Assembly (NCBI GenBank): GCA_027493875.1
Contig: JAOSJX010000023.1
Coordinates: forward strand, 654,539-718,538
Origin: Deltaproteobacteria bacterium
GTDB lineage: Bacteria > Lernaellota > Lernaellaia > JACKCT01
Direction: 5' to 3'
DNA: 64,000 bases
Below, in pieces: positions 1 through 12,585 of this stretch. Position 1 is the first letter of the stretch; each line of letters begins with the position of its first letter. A program made the position numbers and the translations under genes. Under the pieces are notes generated by a model. That model searched no databases, had not been told where the DNA came from, and was given only the letters and a program-made list of their open reading frames with translations.

Positions 1-401
1 TGCGTTTGCGCGTAATCTGAAACGAGAGGCAAGCATCGGAAATCCGTATCGCCAAAGCCGTCAAGATGCAGAAAAGCTGGCGCGTTGTCACCGGGGTAAA
101 GTGCATCCTGAATCTCAAACAGGTTGATGGAGAAAGATTTCGGGTACCAATAGACAGCTGTTTTCCCGCTTTCCCTCTTCGTTCCCTTTACATCCTCGAC
201 AATTTCGCCGTCTTCCTCTCGGATGCGGACGATTGAATAAAGCGAATTTACAACGCGACCATTGTCTTGATTACCTCCCAACGCACGAAACCAATAGAGA
301 TCTCGATCCGTCCGAAAGGCGCTCGGAGTCAGCGATCGATCGTCGACATCAAGCCATCTCTCTTCGTCCCGAATCATTTCTTCCACTCGCCCCAGGGACA
401 T
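1..401 (-). CDS. Hypothetical protein, 3' part off the window
   Basis: An open frame runs leftward off the window edge. From the ATG at 401 it reads MSLGRVEEMIRDEERWLDVD and continues without a stop for about 133 codons, with normal-looking composition (for example RDLYWFRALGGNQDNGRVVN and YPKSFSINLFEIQDALYPGD). The frame stays open upstream to a stop at 465-467 and that stretch (DATYYNRDGISHGDP) also looks like protein, so the true start may lie further right behind a base error. I recognise no family. The D/W/Y-rich composition would suit a secreted or surface protein, but no signal peptide is visible. Confidence 0.5.
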   Translation of the reverse strand, partial: MSLGRVEEMIRDEERWLDVDDRSLTPSAFRTDRDLYWFRALGGNQDNGRVVNSLYSIVRIREEDGEIVEDVKGTKRESGKTAVYWYPKSFSINLFEIQDALYPGDNAPAFLHLDGFGDTDFRCLPLVSDYAQT

Positions 402-700
402 CCCGCGCGTTGGATCGCCATGCGAGATACCATCCCTGTTGTAATATGTCGCATCTTGGTTTCTTTAATTGCCTCTATCACTTCCACCCACCCCCCGTTG
501 CTTCCTATTCAACGGTAGAGGATACGGGAGAGGAGACGGCACCACAGCGCGATGCGAATATCACGAAATAAATTAATAATAGTTATGTGATAATTCGCGT
601 CAACGTCCGACGCCGGTGTCAGTTATGAAAAACCCTCGTTATCCCGTGCGCTTCCCCCTCGACATTCGACATTCCGCACGCGGCGGCGCTCCGGGGGTGC
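402..700. other. Intergenic stretch with no recognisable gene
   Basis: Apart from a possible 5' extension of the leftmost gene (to 464), nothing convincing is coded here. An AT-rich patch at about 565-600 is a plausible promoter area for the leftward gene, but I cannot pick a -35/-10 pair with confidence. No inverted repeat strong enough to be a terminator is visible after uvrB. Confidence 0.4.
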
Positions 701-2692
<1,992 letters not shown>

Positions 2693-2767
2693 TCCGTGCC
2701 CTTCTCGTGACCCGGCGGATTATGGCAAAAAGGGCCGCCCGCCTCCAGAGAGTAAAGGGACGCCGTC

Positions 2768-3467
2768 ATGACCAAACGCAACGATCCCCACGGCGCGGAA
2801 GCGCTGGCCGACGCGATCGCGGATGCTTTCGCCGCCCACGCCAACGCCCGCAAGGCACGCGAGATGGCCGCCTACATGAAAACCACCATGCCGTTCTACG
2901 GCGTGCAAAAACTCCGTGCGTGACAAGGCGTCGAAATATCCGCTTCGCGCGCATTCCGTCACGTCGCAAAAAGCCTACGAAGCCGGCATTGTCGCCTTGT
3001 GGAACCGCCCGCACCGCGAGATGAAATATGCGGCGATCGATCTGGCGCGCGGAAAACGCGAATTCATCACCCCCGCGTCGCTGCCGCTTTACGAACGCCT
3101 CGTCCGCGAAGGGGCGTGGTGGGATCTCGTCGATGAGGTGGCGGCGCATCTCATCGGCGAGGTTCTTCTCCATCACCGCAAAGAGACCTCACCTCTTCTC
3201 GACCGTTTCATCGCCGACGACGATTTCTGGATTCGCCGGACCGCCATCATCGCGCAGGTGCGTCACAAGGAGAAAACGGACGCCAGACGCCTCTTCCGCT
3301 ACGCTCTGGCCCGCGCGCACGAAAAAGAATTCTTTATCCGCAAGGCGATCGGCTGGGCATTGCGCGACTATTCGCGCACGAACCCGGACGCCGTCCGCCG
3401 CTTTCTCGACGAGCACGGAGACAAGCTCTCCGGTTTAAGCCGGCGAGAAGCTTCAAGGCATCTCTGA
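2768..3467 (+). CDS. AlkD-like DNA alkylation repair enzyme (one frame break)
   Basis: This matches the AlkD family of HEAT-like-repeat DNA glycosylases, which remove bulky or positively charged N-alkylated bases. The start ATG at 2768 follows a weak AAAGGGA ribosome site. The first 49 residues end at PFYGVQKL; one missing base near 2915 moves the rest to another frame (RDKASKYPLRAHSV). Family features are the early TMPFYGV segment, REMKYAAIDLA, the WWDLVDEVA helix, the DFWIRRTAI segment and EFFIRKAIGWALRDYSRTNP. Joined length is about 233 residues, usual for AlkD. Its neighbour uvrB is also DNA repair and is transcribed the other way, so the short gap may hold promoters for both. Confidence 0.88.
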
Positions 3468-3473
3468 AAAAAA

Positions 3474-4160
3474 TTACGACGCGTCCGATTCGGGAAGGTC
3501 CGTGTTGCGAACGTCCTTGCCCTTGATCATGAAAATGACCTGCTCGGCGAGATTTTCGGAATGGTCGGCCATGCGTTCGAGGAATTTGGCGACCGACTGG
3601 ATATGAATGCCGCGCTCGACGGCCTCGATGTCGCGCGTCATGACCTTCAGGAGCTCCCGCGTGATCGCCTGATAGAGCGCGTCGACTTCGTCGTCCTGCT
3701 TGATGACCTCGTAGGCTTTGTCCACCTCGCCGGACACGAACGCGTCGATCGCGTTGCGCACCATTTTCTGGACCAATTCCTTCATGCGCGGAACGTCGAT
3801 ATACGGTTTGAGCTGCGGTTCCTTGTTCAAGAGCAGCGCGCGTTCGCTGATGTTCACGGCGAGGTCGGAGATGCGTTCCATCTCGTTGGCCATTTTGAGC
3901 GCCTGCGTGATGAAGCGCAGATCCGACGCCACCGGCTGCCGCTTGGCGAGAATCAAAAAGCACAACTCGTCGATGCGCAGCTCGTCGCGGTTCACGGTGT
4001 GATCGGCCGCGATGGTCTTGTTCGCCAGATCGCTGTCGCGGTCGACCAAGGCGCGGATGCTGTTCTCGATCATCTCCTCGCACCGCCCGGCCATGACGAG
4101 AATGGTCTCGCGCAGATCCCGCAACTCGGCTTCGTATTCCTTGTCCGTATGCCTGGTCAT
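3474..4160 (-). CDS. phoU: Phosphate transport regulator PhoU
   Basis: PhoU (228 residues) couples the Pst transporter to the PhoR kinase and keeps the Pho regulon off when phosphate is plentiful. The two PhoU repeats are visible as three-helix bundles with acidic metal-binding stretches: DLRFITQALKMANEMERISD in the first half and FLERMADHSENLAEQVIFMI in the second. The frame is unbroken and of normal length. It is the last gene of the leftward phoB-phoR-pstSCAB-phoU block, 22 bp after pstB. Its stop is 6 bp from the stop of the convergent alkD-like gene, with no hairpin visible between them. Confidence 0.96.
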   Translation of the reverse strand: MTRHTDKEYEAELRDLRETILVMAGRCEEMIENSIRALVDRDSDLANKTIAADHTVNRDELRIDELCFLILAKRQPVASDLRFITQALKMANEMERISDLAVNISERALLLNKEPQLKPYIDVPRMKELVQKMVRNAIDAFVSGEVDKAYEVIKQDDEVDALYQAITRELLKVMTRDIEAVERGIHIQSVAKFLERMADHSENLAEQVIFMIKGKDVRNTDLPESDAS

Positions 4161-4182
4161 CGACGTCCTTCAAAGCCGGCTC

Positions 4183-4947
<765 letters not shown>

Positions 4948-4999
4948 CCGCGGACTTCCCCACCGTTCGGACAATCAGACATCGTCAAGGCACTCATTT

Positions 5000-5853
5000 C
5001 TAATAGATACGCCGTTGAAAACGGTTCCGGAGAATGATCGCCACCGCGTTGAGAATAAGCAAAATGACGAGAAGCACAATGATGCCCGCGGCCGCGGCGA
5101 TTACAAAACCCTTTTGCGGGCGGGACACCCAATTGAAAATTTGGATCGGCAGCACGCCGAACGGCGAGGTCAATCCGTCCGGCAAAAACGCGACGTAGGT
5201 GAGCGCGCCGATCGTGATCAACGGCGCCGTCTCACCGATCGCACGGGCGACGGACAGAATCGTGCCCGTCAGAATGCCGGGCATCGCCATGGGCAGCACG
5301 ACCTGCCGGATCGCCTGCCACTTGGTGGAACCGAGCGCGTAGCAGCCTTCCCGCAGCGCGTTCGGCACCGTCGCCAACGCCTCGCGCGACGCGAGAATGA
5401 CGACGGGGAGGATGAGCAGCGCCATCGTGAGCGATCCGGCGATCAAGCTGCGCCCCAGGCCGAGCGCGCGGACGAAAAGTTCCAGTCCGAGAAGCCCGTA
5501 GATGATGGACGGCACACCGGCGAGATTGGCGATGTTGACTTCGACGACGTGCGCGAAGCGGTTCCGCCGGCCGTATTCTTCCAAGTAGATCGCCGCGCCG
5601 ACGCCGATGGGCAGCGCGATCATCGCCGTGAGCGTGACCATGTAAATGCTGCCGACCACCGCGGAGAGAATGCCGGCTTTTTCGGGTTTGCGCGACGGGT
5701 AGCTCGTGAGAAAATCCCAGGAAACGCGCGACGCGCCGTCGATGAGAACGTCGACGACGAGCACGAGCAGAACCAGCAGCGGCACGACGACCGCGGCGAA
5801 GCACACGGCCGCGAAGATCTTTTCCGCCGGCGGCCGACGCGTTTTCCGTCCAT
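5000..5853 (-). CDS. pstA: Phosphate ABC transporter permease PstA (one frame break)
   Basis: PstA is one of the two membrane subunits of the Pst phosphate importer. From ATG 5853, behind the ribosome site GGAGG, it begins MDGKRVGRR; one missing C near 5832 then shifts to [16 protein letters not shown]. Six membrane helices follow, including [14 protein letters not shown] and the final [20 protein letters not shown]. The ABC-coupling EAA-type loop is [20 protein letters not shown]. The segment [18 protein letters not shown] is typical of PstA. Length after joining is about 285 residues, as expected. It starts at the end of pstC and is followed by pstB after about 50 bases. Confidence 0.92.
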
Positions 5854-5854
5854 C

Positions 5855-6753
5855 AGATCTTTCCTCCGGAAACGGCGCGCCAGACGCTGGCTCCACATGT
5901 TCATCACGAGGGTCATCAAAAACAGGCTCATCCCGACGACAAAGATCGTCTTGTATTCGAGCGTCCCGTGCGGCGTGTCGCCGAGGGCGACCCTGAACGA
6001 TATACGCCGTCATCGTTTCGATCGGCACGCGCGGATCCAGCGTCAATCGCGGCTGCTGGCCCGCCGCGATGGCGACGATCATCGTCTCGCCGATCGCCCG
6101 CGACACCGCGAGCGTCACCGAGGCGGCGATGCCGGACAGCGCCGCGGGCACCACGACGCGGAAGATCGTCGGCAGCTTGCCGGCGCCGAGGGCGTAGGCC
6201 CCTTCGCGCAGGCTGACGGGCACCGCGTACAGCGCGTCTTCGCTCAGCGAGGAGATGAGCGGAATGATCATCACGCCCATGACGATGCCGGGACTGAGCG
6301 CGTTGAACCCGGCGAGGTCGGGAATGAACTTTTGAAGGAGCGGCGTAACGAACACGAGCGCGAAGTAGCCGTAAACAATCGTCGGGATCCCGGCGAGAAT
6401 TTCGAGCATCGGCTTGACGACGCGCCGCGTTCGCTCGTGCGCGAATTCCGGATAAATAGATCGCCGCGAGCAGGCCGAAGGGCAGCGCCACGGCGACCGC
6501 GATGACCGTGGTGAGAAAGGTGCCCGCGACAAGCGGCCAGGACGCCGAAATGTTTGTTGACGAAAGCGGCGTCCATTCCGTATCGAATAGAAACTGACGC
6601 CACGATACTTCACGGAAGAACCTCGAACGACTCGTAGGCCAACACGCCCACGATCCCGAACGTCGTCAGCACGGAGACGAAGCCGCAAAACACGAGAAAC
6701 GCCTCGATGAGGCGTTCCCGTATCGGATGCACTTGATGGACGCCGACCGCCAA
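5855..6753 (-). CDS. pstC: Phosphate ABC transporter permease PstC (several frame breaks)
   Basis: PstC pairs with PstA in the inner membrane. I choose the TTG at 6753, preceded by GGAGG, giving [20 protein letters not shown] and a first helix [19 protein letters not shown]. Recognisable pieces are [35 protein letters not shown], the loop [20 protein letters not shown], the coupling loop [20 protein letters not shown] and [17 protein letters not shown], then [20 protein letters not shown]. Breaks occur near 6615, 6447 (an extra G, or two lost bases), 5985 and probably just before the end. The true stop is inferred to be a TGA overlapping the pstA start (TGATG). Confidence 0.87.
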
Positions 6754-6786
6754 AGAGCGATCCTCCGATGGGCCCGCGAACAGGCC

Positions 6787-7834
6787 CTATTTCGACTCGG
6801 TCGACAGCAGTTCCTCGATCGTCACGCCGACTTTCGAGCCGTGGCCGCCGAAGACGCTGCCCGTGACGCCCTTCTCGAAGCGCGCCTTCACCAGACCGTA
6901 ACCCTTACCGGGCAGCGGAATGTAGCCGACTTCCTTCACCAGGCTCGTCGCGTGATCGAGATAGAAGTTGACAAAGGCCTTAACCTCCGGCCGGGTGTCG
7001 GCCGCTTTTTTGCTGACGTAAATAAAGATCGGGCGCGACAGGGGTTGATAGGTTCCCGTGGCGACGGATTCCACGCTCGGCGCCACCCCGCCCTTCCCGT
7101 TGGCGTCGTTTTCGTCGTCGACCGGAACGACTTTCAGACTGTCGGCGTTTTCAATGTAATAGGCGAATCCGAAAAACCCGAGCGCGCTCTTGTCGGTCGA
7201 AACGCCCTGCACGAGCACGTTGTCGTCTTCGCTCGCCGTGAAGCCGCCGCGGCTCGCGTGCTCCTGCCCGACGACCGCCTCGGTGAAGTAATCGTACGTG
7301 CCGGAATCAACGCCCGGGCCGAACAGGTGCAGCGGCTCATCCGGGAAACCCGGCCGAATCTGGTTCCAGTTGGTCACCTTGCCCTGGGCTTCCGGCGCCC
7401 ACATCTGCTTGAGTTCGGCGACGGTCAGCTTGTCCACCCACGTATTTTTCGGATTGACGACGACCGCCAGACCGTCATAGGCCACCGGCAACTCGATGTA
7501 GTCGATCCCCGCCTTTTTGCAGGCTTCCACCTCGGTCGGCTTGATCGGCCGCGACGCATCCGAAATCACGGTTTCGCCGGCGCAGAATTTTTTGAAACCG
7601 CCGCCGGTACCGGAAATTCCGACCGTGACGCGCGCCTTATTCGATTTCTGAAACTCCTCGGCGACGGCCTCCGTGATCGGGTAGACCGTGCTCGACCCGT
7701 CAACCGCGATGATGGTGCGGTCCGCGGCCTCGGCCGTGGCGGAAAGCCCCATCCGCTCGACGTTCACGGAAACGATCCCCAAGATGGCAACTGTGAGAAG
7801 TGTCAAAAAAAGCCTTTAATATTCGCGACTTCAT
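6787..7834 (-). CDS. pstS: Periplasmic phosphate-binding protein PstS
   Basis: PstS captures phosphate in the periplasm for PstCAB. The true start is the ATG at 7834 ([10 protein letters not shown]); one T missing from a T run near 7810 shifts the frame, after which [14 protein letters not shown] completes a Sec signal peptide with likely cleavage after the Ala residues of ATAEA. Binding-fold motifs are [54 protein letters not shown] and the later [14 protein letters not shown]. The mature protein is about 310 residues. A Pho box lies about 63 bp upstream, so strong induction at low phosphate is expected. phoR lies upstream on the same strand. Confidence 0.95.
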
Positions 7835-7896
7835 AAATTTTCCCGTCCTTTTCCCCAAAAGTGATTGCCTCAATGCGCGCAACCTAGGACCGCTAT

Positions 7897-7914
7897 GTGA
7901 CAACAAAGTGACAG
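7897..7914 (-). promoter_or_regulatory. Pho box upstream of pstS
   Basis: On the minus strand this reads CTGTCAC, TTTG, TTGTCAC: two 7-base half sites repeated with an 11-base period. That is the arrangement PhoB-family regulators bind (consensus CTGTCAT-N4-CTGTCAT). It sits between the end of phoR and the pstS start and points toward pstS. Confidence 0.8.
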
Positions 7915-7926
7915 ATTGGAGAGAAC

Positions 7927-9674
7927 TTAGTTAAGCGGCAGAAGAACAAGGAAAATCGAGCCGCTCGGCTCGTTCATCTCCGCCCGGACTTCTCCGCCCA
8001 TGGCTTCGACGAGATGTTTTACGATCGCCAAACCGAGTCCGGTTCCGCCCATATCCCGTGACCGGCCCGGATCGACCCGATAGAAGCGCTCGAAGATGCG
8101 GGATCGGTGTTTGGGGTCGATCCCCGGTCCGTTGTCCCGAACCTCGATACGCACGCGGTTGGCCGCCGCGAGCGCCCCGATCTCGATCCGGGTGCCGGAC
8201 GGCGTGTATTTAACGGCGTTGTCGAGGAGGTTCATCAGCACCTGTTCGAGGGCCTTGGCGTCGCAACGCGCTTCGAGATCGGCGGCGACCGACACGTTGA
8301 TCGACTGCGACTTGGCGCGGGCGTTTTTCTCGACCATCTCCACCGCGCGGCGCACGACGCCGGCGATCGATTCGATCTTCACGTCCAACACCATGCGGCC
8401 CGATTCGATGCGCGATAAATCCAAAAGATCCGTAATGATGCTGGACAAACGCTCGGCGTTCCGGTGCAGCGCTTCCAAGAAAACGCGTGCGCGCTCCGCG
8501 TCGTCGAACGCGCCGTCCATCAACGTCTCGGCATTGGCGCGAATCACGCTCACCGGCGTGCGCAACTCGTGCGACACGTTGGCGACGAAATCGCGCCGGA
8601 CGGTTTCCAATCGCCGTAATTCGGTCACGTCGGACAAAATGAGCACCCGCCCTCGCCCGATCGAAAGGGAGCGACGCGGGCGAGCACGATGCGCCGCTCC
8701 TCGCCCGGCAATTCGAATTCGACGGTTCGCGGCCCCTCCCCGTTGCCCGCGAGAAAATCGTGAAGCGCGGGGATCCGCAAGACTTCGATCAACGTTTTGC
8801 CGCGCGGGTCGGACGGCAGCCGCAGGAGTTCGTGCGCCGCCTGATTAACCAGCGTGATCTGCTGGTCGCCGTTGAACGCCAGCACGGCGTCGCCCATCGC
8901 TTCGAGTACGGCGCGCGAGCGGTCGCGTTCCTCCGCAAGTTCCGCGACGTGACGCTCCAGTTCCTCGGCGATGAGGTTGATCGAACCGGCCAAGCCGCCG
9001 AGTTCATCTTCCGACCGCACCGCCAGGCGCCGCCGGTCCCGGCCCGTTCCAATCGCGCGGGCGCTGGCGACGAGCGTCCGCAGCGTCCGGGAAATGTAGT
9101 GAGCGGAGACCGCGCTGATCAGCACCGCCACGATGAGGCCCACCAGGCCGCCGAGTACGATATACATGCGGAGGCGGGCGAGCAGCGCGTTCGCTTCCTC
9201 AAGCGGCAACGCGGCGCGGATGACGCCCGAAAATCCCTCGGTCCGAACCGGATACGCGACGTAGAGCATGTCCATGGAGATAGAAGTGCTGAACCGCCGC
9301 GAAACCCCCGACGCCTTCGGTCAGCGCAAGCCGCACCTCCGGACGCTGCCGATGATTTTCAACGGCGCGAATTTCCGATGGATTCAGTTCCGAATCGCCG
9401 AGGACCCGGCCCGCGTCGTCCATGATCGTGATCCGCGTTTCGGTGGCCTGCCCGGCGACGTCGGCGAGACGGTCGATTTCGTCCACCGACGCCTGCGGCG
9501 CCACGGGCTCCAACAGCCGCCAGGAGGCGCGGCAATAGCGCACCAGCTCGTCACGCAGATGCGCCATGAACCACGATTCGACGCGATGTTGAAGAAAAAT
9601 GCCGCTGGCGACAATCGACGCCAGGATCAGAAGAACCGAAAAGAAAAAAGCTTCCCGCGAACGCCGATTTTCAC
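7927..9674 (-). CDS. phoR: Phosphate regulon sensor kinase PhoR (three frame breaks)
   Basis: PhoR is the membrane histidine kinase that phosphorylates PhoB. I choose GTG at 9674, overlapping the phoB stop (GTGA). It begins MKIGVRGKLF, then a missing T leads into FFSVLLILASIVASGIFL, the first helix. An extracytoplasmic region of about 120 residues follows, then a second helix MYIVLGGLVGLIVAVLISAV, a HAMP-like linker, a PAS domain (VLEAMGDAVLAFNGDQQITL), the dimerisation His in VANVSHELRTPVSVIRA, the N box LMNLLDNAVKYTP and the G boxes DNGPGIDPKHR and GGTGLGLAIVKHLVEAMGG. Breaks are near 9655, 9280 and 8645. The order of domains is standard for PhoR of the PAS-containing type. Confidence 0.93.
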
Positions 9675-10377
9675 ACGCCGGCCTCGTCCGGACGGTCGCG
9701 GAACCGATAGCCGACACCGCGGACGGTTTCAACGTAATCGCCCGCCGGGCCGAGCTTCTGGCGCAGCCGTTTGACGTGCGTGTCCACGGTGCGCGTCGTC
9801 ACGTCCGCCTGATAACCCCAGACGTCGTCCAGCAGTTTTTCGCGGGTCTGAACGCGCCCCTTGCGCGAAAGAAACGTCGTCAGTAAGCGGAACTCCAGCG
9901 CCGTCAGGTCGATATCCGAATCGTCCACCCACACGCGATGGCCGTCGGTGTCCAGACGAAGACACCCGAACGTGAACGACTTCGTCGGCTCGTCATCCGG
10001 CAGGGCGCGCCGCATCACCGCTTTGACGCGCAAAACCAGCTCGCGCACGCTAAACGGTTTGACGATATAGTCGTCCGCGCCGACCTCGAAGCCGACCACA
10101 CGGTCGATCTCCTCCCCCTTCGCCGTCAACATGACGACGGGAATCTTCCGGTTCCGGTCGTCGCGGCGGATGGCGCGGCAGATTTCCGTCCCGGCCATAT
10201 CCGGAAGCATCAGATCGAGCAGAATCAGATCGGGACGGGGGTCGCGGTCGAGAAAGGCCAGCGCCTCCTTCCCCGTCTGGGCCGTCAGCGTTTTGAAGCC
10301 CTCCCGCTGGAGGTTGTACTCGAGAATCCCCACCAGGTCTTTTTTTCGTCTTCAACAATAAGAACCACTTGCGTCAT
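9671..10377 (-). CDS. phoB: Phosphate regulon response regulator PhoB (one frame break)
   Basis: PhoB is the OmpR-family transcription factor of the Pho regulon. ATG at 10377 gives MTQVVLIVEDEK; the A run near 10345 has lost one base, after which DLVGILEYNLQREGF continues. The receiver domain shows the acidic pair ED, the phosphoacceptor Asp in LILLDLMLP, the Thr/Lys switch in VVMLTAKG and DDYIVKPFS. The winged-helix C-terminus has LTALEFRLLTTFLSRKGRV and VDTHVKRLRQKLG. A Pho box lies 25 bp upstream, implying positive autoregulation. It is the first gene of the leftward block and overlaps phoR by 4 bases. Confidence 0.95.
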
Positions 10378-10401
10378 GGCGAATCCCTTTGCACGCATTT
10401 C

Positions 10402-10419
10402 GTGACAACAATGTGACAC
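10402..10419 (-). promoter_or_regulatory. Pho box upstream of phoB
   Basis: The minus strand reads GTGTCAC, ATTG, TTGTCAC, two half sites at an 11-base period, matching the box before pstS. It ends 25 bp before the phoB ATG. The divergent EIIA-like gene starts 153 bp away on the other side, so the site could also influence that operon, but nothing in the sequence proves it. Confidence 0.78.
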
Positions 10420-10571
10420 GAATGTATGGTGACGGTAAACTCAAGAAAATCTATGGTTTATGGCGTTTTCGTGAATTTCCTCCGCGCACCGCTTGACGGT
10501 CGCATCACGAAACGAATTCAGGTTAAAACGTTCCGGTGGCGTCAATGGACTTGGCGGGGTCATCGAGGCAG

Positions 10572-11041
10572 ATGGAACGAATTCAGGATTTGATCACCGA
10601 GCGAAACGTTTTTCTCGGGCTGAACGGGGCCGACAAAGAGTCGGCATTCCGGCAGGTCGTTGAAGCATTGGAAACGTCCGGTCGGATCGGCCCGTCGGCC
10701 GGGGAAGCTTTGTGCGCGAAACTTGGCGAGCGGGAGAAGTTGTCCTCGACCGCCATCGGCCGGGGCATCGCCATCCCGCACGCCTACCACGACGCGGTCC
10801 CGGAGCCGATGGTCGTCTTCGCGCGTTTCGACCCCCGGTCGACTTTCAAGCGCCGGACGGCGTGCCGGTCGACAAGATGTTTCTTCTTGCCGGTCCGGAG
10901 CGGGACGACGTCGCGCACCTTCAGACGATCGCGCGCCTGACGCGGCTGCTGCGCGACCCGCGCCTGCTCGCGGGGCTGACCTCGGCCGCCGATCCGAAAG
11001 AAATCATCGAAACGATCCGCACCGTCGAAAACGAGCATTAG
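10572..11041 (+). CDS. PTS EIIA-like (PtsN/fructose type) domain protein
   Basis: This is a stand-alone EIIA domain of the fructose/nitrogen-PTS class, about 156 residues. It begins MERIQDLITERNVFLGLNGA. The phosphorylatable His is in the motif IGRGIAIPHAYHDAV, and VVFARF plus VDKMFLLAGPERDDVAHLQT are typical of the fold. The tail RLTRLLRDPRLLAGLTSA matches EIIA-Ntr ends. One base is lost near 10835 in a C run. There is no EIIB or EIIC nearby, so a regulatory role is likely; it leads an operon with a PII-like protein and antiporters. Start ATG 10572 is chosen by family length; an upstream in-frame ATG at 10536 exists. Confidence 0.83.
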
Positions 11042-11049
11042 GAGACGCG

Positions 11050-11379
11050 GTGCAGGCTGTCTTCATCGTCATCAACGAACCCGACGCGCTGCAGGACGTC
11101 CTGACCGGTCTGCTTGAGGTCGGCGTGACGACGGCGACGATTTTCGAAAGCCAGGGTATGGGCCGCGCCGTGATGGACCGCCTGTCGATCTTCGCGGGGT
11201 TTCGCGACGTGTGGAAGGGCAACCTCGGCTACAACCAAACGTTGTTCACGGTGGTCGAGGACGGTCTGGTCGACGAGATCGTCCGTGTCGTGAAGGACAT
11301 TTTCGCCGCCGGCAACGCGCCGGGCAAAGGCGTTTTGTTCACCCTGCCCGTCTCGTCGTTCCATCGGCTGAGCGACTAG
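11050..11379 (+). CDS. PII-like signalling protein linked to antiporters
   Basis: A 109-residue protein with the ferredoxin-like layout of the PII/PII-like superfamily: a first strand MQAVFIVINEPDALQDVLTG, then GVTTATIFESQGMGRAVM, the second-half strand NQTLFTVVEDGLVDEIVRVV, and a glycine-rich end APGKGVLFTLPVS. The T-loop region SQGMGR resembles nucleotide-binding PII-type proteins. GTG at 11050 follows GGAGA. It sits between the EIIA-like gene (8-bp gap) and an antiporter (7-bp gap), so it probably senses a small ligand and controls the transporters. Family assignment is from pattern and context; a true GlnB is unlikely because the T-loop Tyr motif is missing. Confidence 0.72.
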   Translation: MQAVFIVINEPDALQDVLTGLLEVGVTTATIFESQGMGRAVMDRLSIFAGFRDVWKGNLGYNQTLFTVVEDGLVDEIVRVVKDIFAAGNAPGKGVLFTLPVSSFHRLSD

Positions 11380-11386
11380 CCGAATC

Positions 11387-12585
11387 ATGAAGTCCTTTAT
11401 CGTCTTCGCGATCATCGCGATCGTGGCCGTCTTCGGCTCCCGGCCCCTCGAACGCGTGTTGAAGGTTCCGACGATCGTGCGCCGCCTGTTCGCCGGCGGG
11501 CTCGCTTATTTACTTCTCGGCGCGCTGATGGGCCCCACCCTGCTCGACGTCATCAGCGAAGACGTCCGGGAGCAACTTTCGCCGGTCGTCACCATCGGTC
11601 TTTTTTTGGATCGGCTTCCTCTTCGGGATCAACCTCAAATGGCGGGATCTCAAGCGCGTCCACGGTCCCGTGTATGTGCTGGCGTTCGGGCAGGCGCTGC
11701 TCACGTTCGCCGCCGTGGCGGCCGCCTTCGCCGTGTTGCTTCCCTCCCTTTTCCCCCAACGCCTCGACGGAGACCGTCATCGCGGGGATTGTGGTGTTGG
11801 CCGCTTGCGCATCGGGAACCGCTCAAACGTCGCTTCTTCGTTTGACGCGCTTTCGCGGCTTCCGCGGTCCGACGGCGCAACTGGCCACCGTTTCCGCCAC
11901 CCTCGACGACATCCCCGGCCTGATCGCCGTCGGGCTTCTCGCCTGCTTTTGGAGCCCCGGGGTCCGCGAGGCGTCGGCGCTCGCGGGGCTCGGGTGGCTG
12001 GGTCTCTCCGTGGTCACCGGCGCGATCGGCGGTTTGGTGATCATCCTGTTCCTCAGCCGGACGCATAACGACCAAACCCGGCTGCTCGGCTTGATGGGCG
12101 CCTTGAGCGTCGGCGGCGGATTGACGGCCTACCTACATCTCTCGCCGCTCTTTGTCGGCGCGGTGATGGGCGCGCTCTATGTCAACGTCAGCCGCCGCGA
12201 CGATCACGTTTTCAATATCGTGACGCGTTCGGAAAGCACCTTTTACGTCCTCTTTCTGATTCTCGTCGGAAGTCTTCTTCAATTCCGCGGCGAAGATCTG
12301 GTCCTTGGGATGGCCGTGTATCTGGTGGTCCGCATCGCGGCAAAGGCGATCAGCGGATTCCTGTTTCTCGCCCCGGCGCGCAACGTGGAACGGCCGTCGA
12401 GCCTCGTCGGCCTCGCGCTCCTCTCCCAAGGCGGCATGGCGATCGCCATGGCCGCGCATTACGGCGCGGCTGAAAATTCGGTGGTGGCGCAAAGCGCCGT
12501 GTCGATCGTGATTCTCGGCGTCATAATGAACGAGCTTTACGGTGAACCGTTGGCCGCGTGGGTCGTGGGGCGCGAACGCCGATGA
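11387..12585 (+). CDS. Cation/proton antiporter, CPA2-like (two frame breaks)
   Basis: A membrane antiporter-like protein of about 400 residues and some 11-12 helices. It begins MKSFIVFAIIAIVAVFGSRP with LKVPTIVRRLFAGGLAYLLL in the first third. A missing base near 11605 (T7 run) moves to GFLFGINLKWRDLKRVHGPV, and another near 11757 to TVIAGIVVLAACASGTAQTS. The conserved acidic site region of CPA transporters is in ATVSATLDDIPGLIAVGLLA. It lacks a C-terminal TrkA domain. It follows the PII-like gene and overlaps the next antiporter (ATGA), so translation is coupled and the two may act as a pair. Confidence 0.78.

Noticed and set aside
233..571. Plus-strand open frame opposite the leftmost gene
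   Set aside because: The minus strand here has a better protein-like frame; the plus-strand product is low in hydrophobic core and has no recognisable feature or ribosome site.
10402..10571. Declaring the antiporter operon part of the Pho regulon
   Set aside because: The Pho box is placed and oriented for phoB; no second box lies closer to the EIIA-like gene.
11050..11379. Calling the small protein GlnB/GlnK
   Set aside because: It lacks the Tyr-bearing T-loop and sits beside antiporters rather than amtB or glnA; only PII-like is justified.
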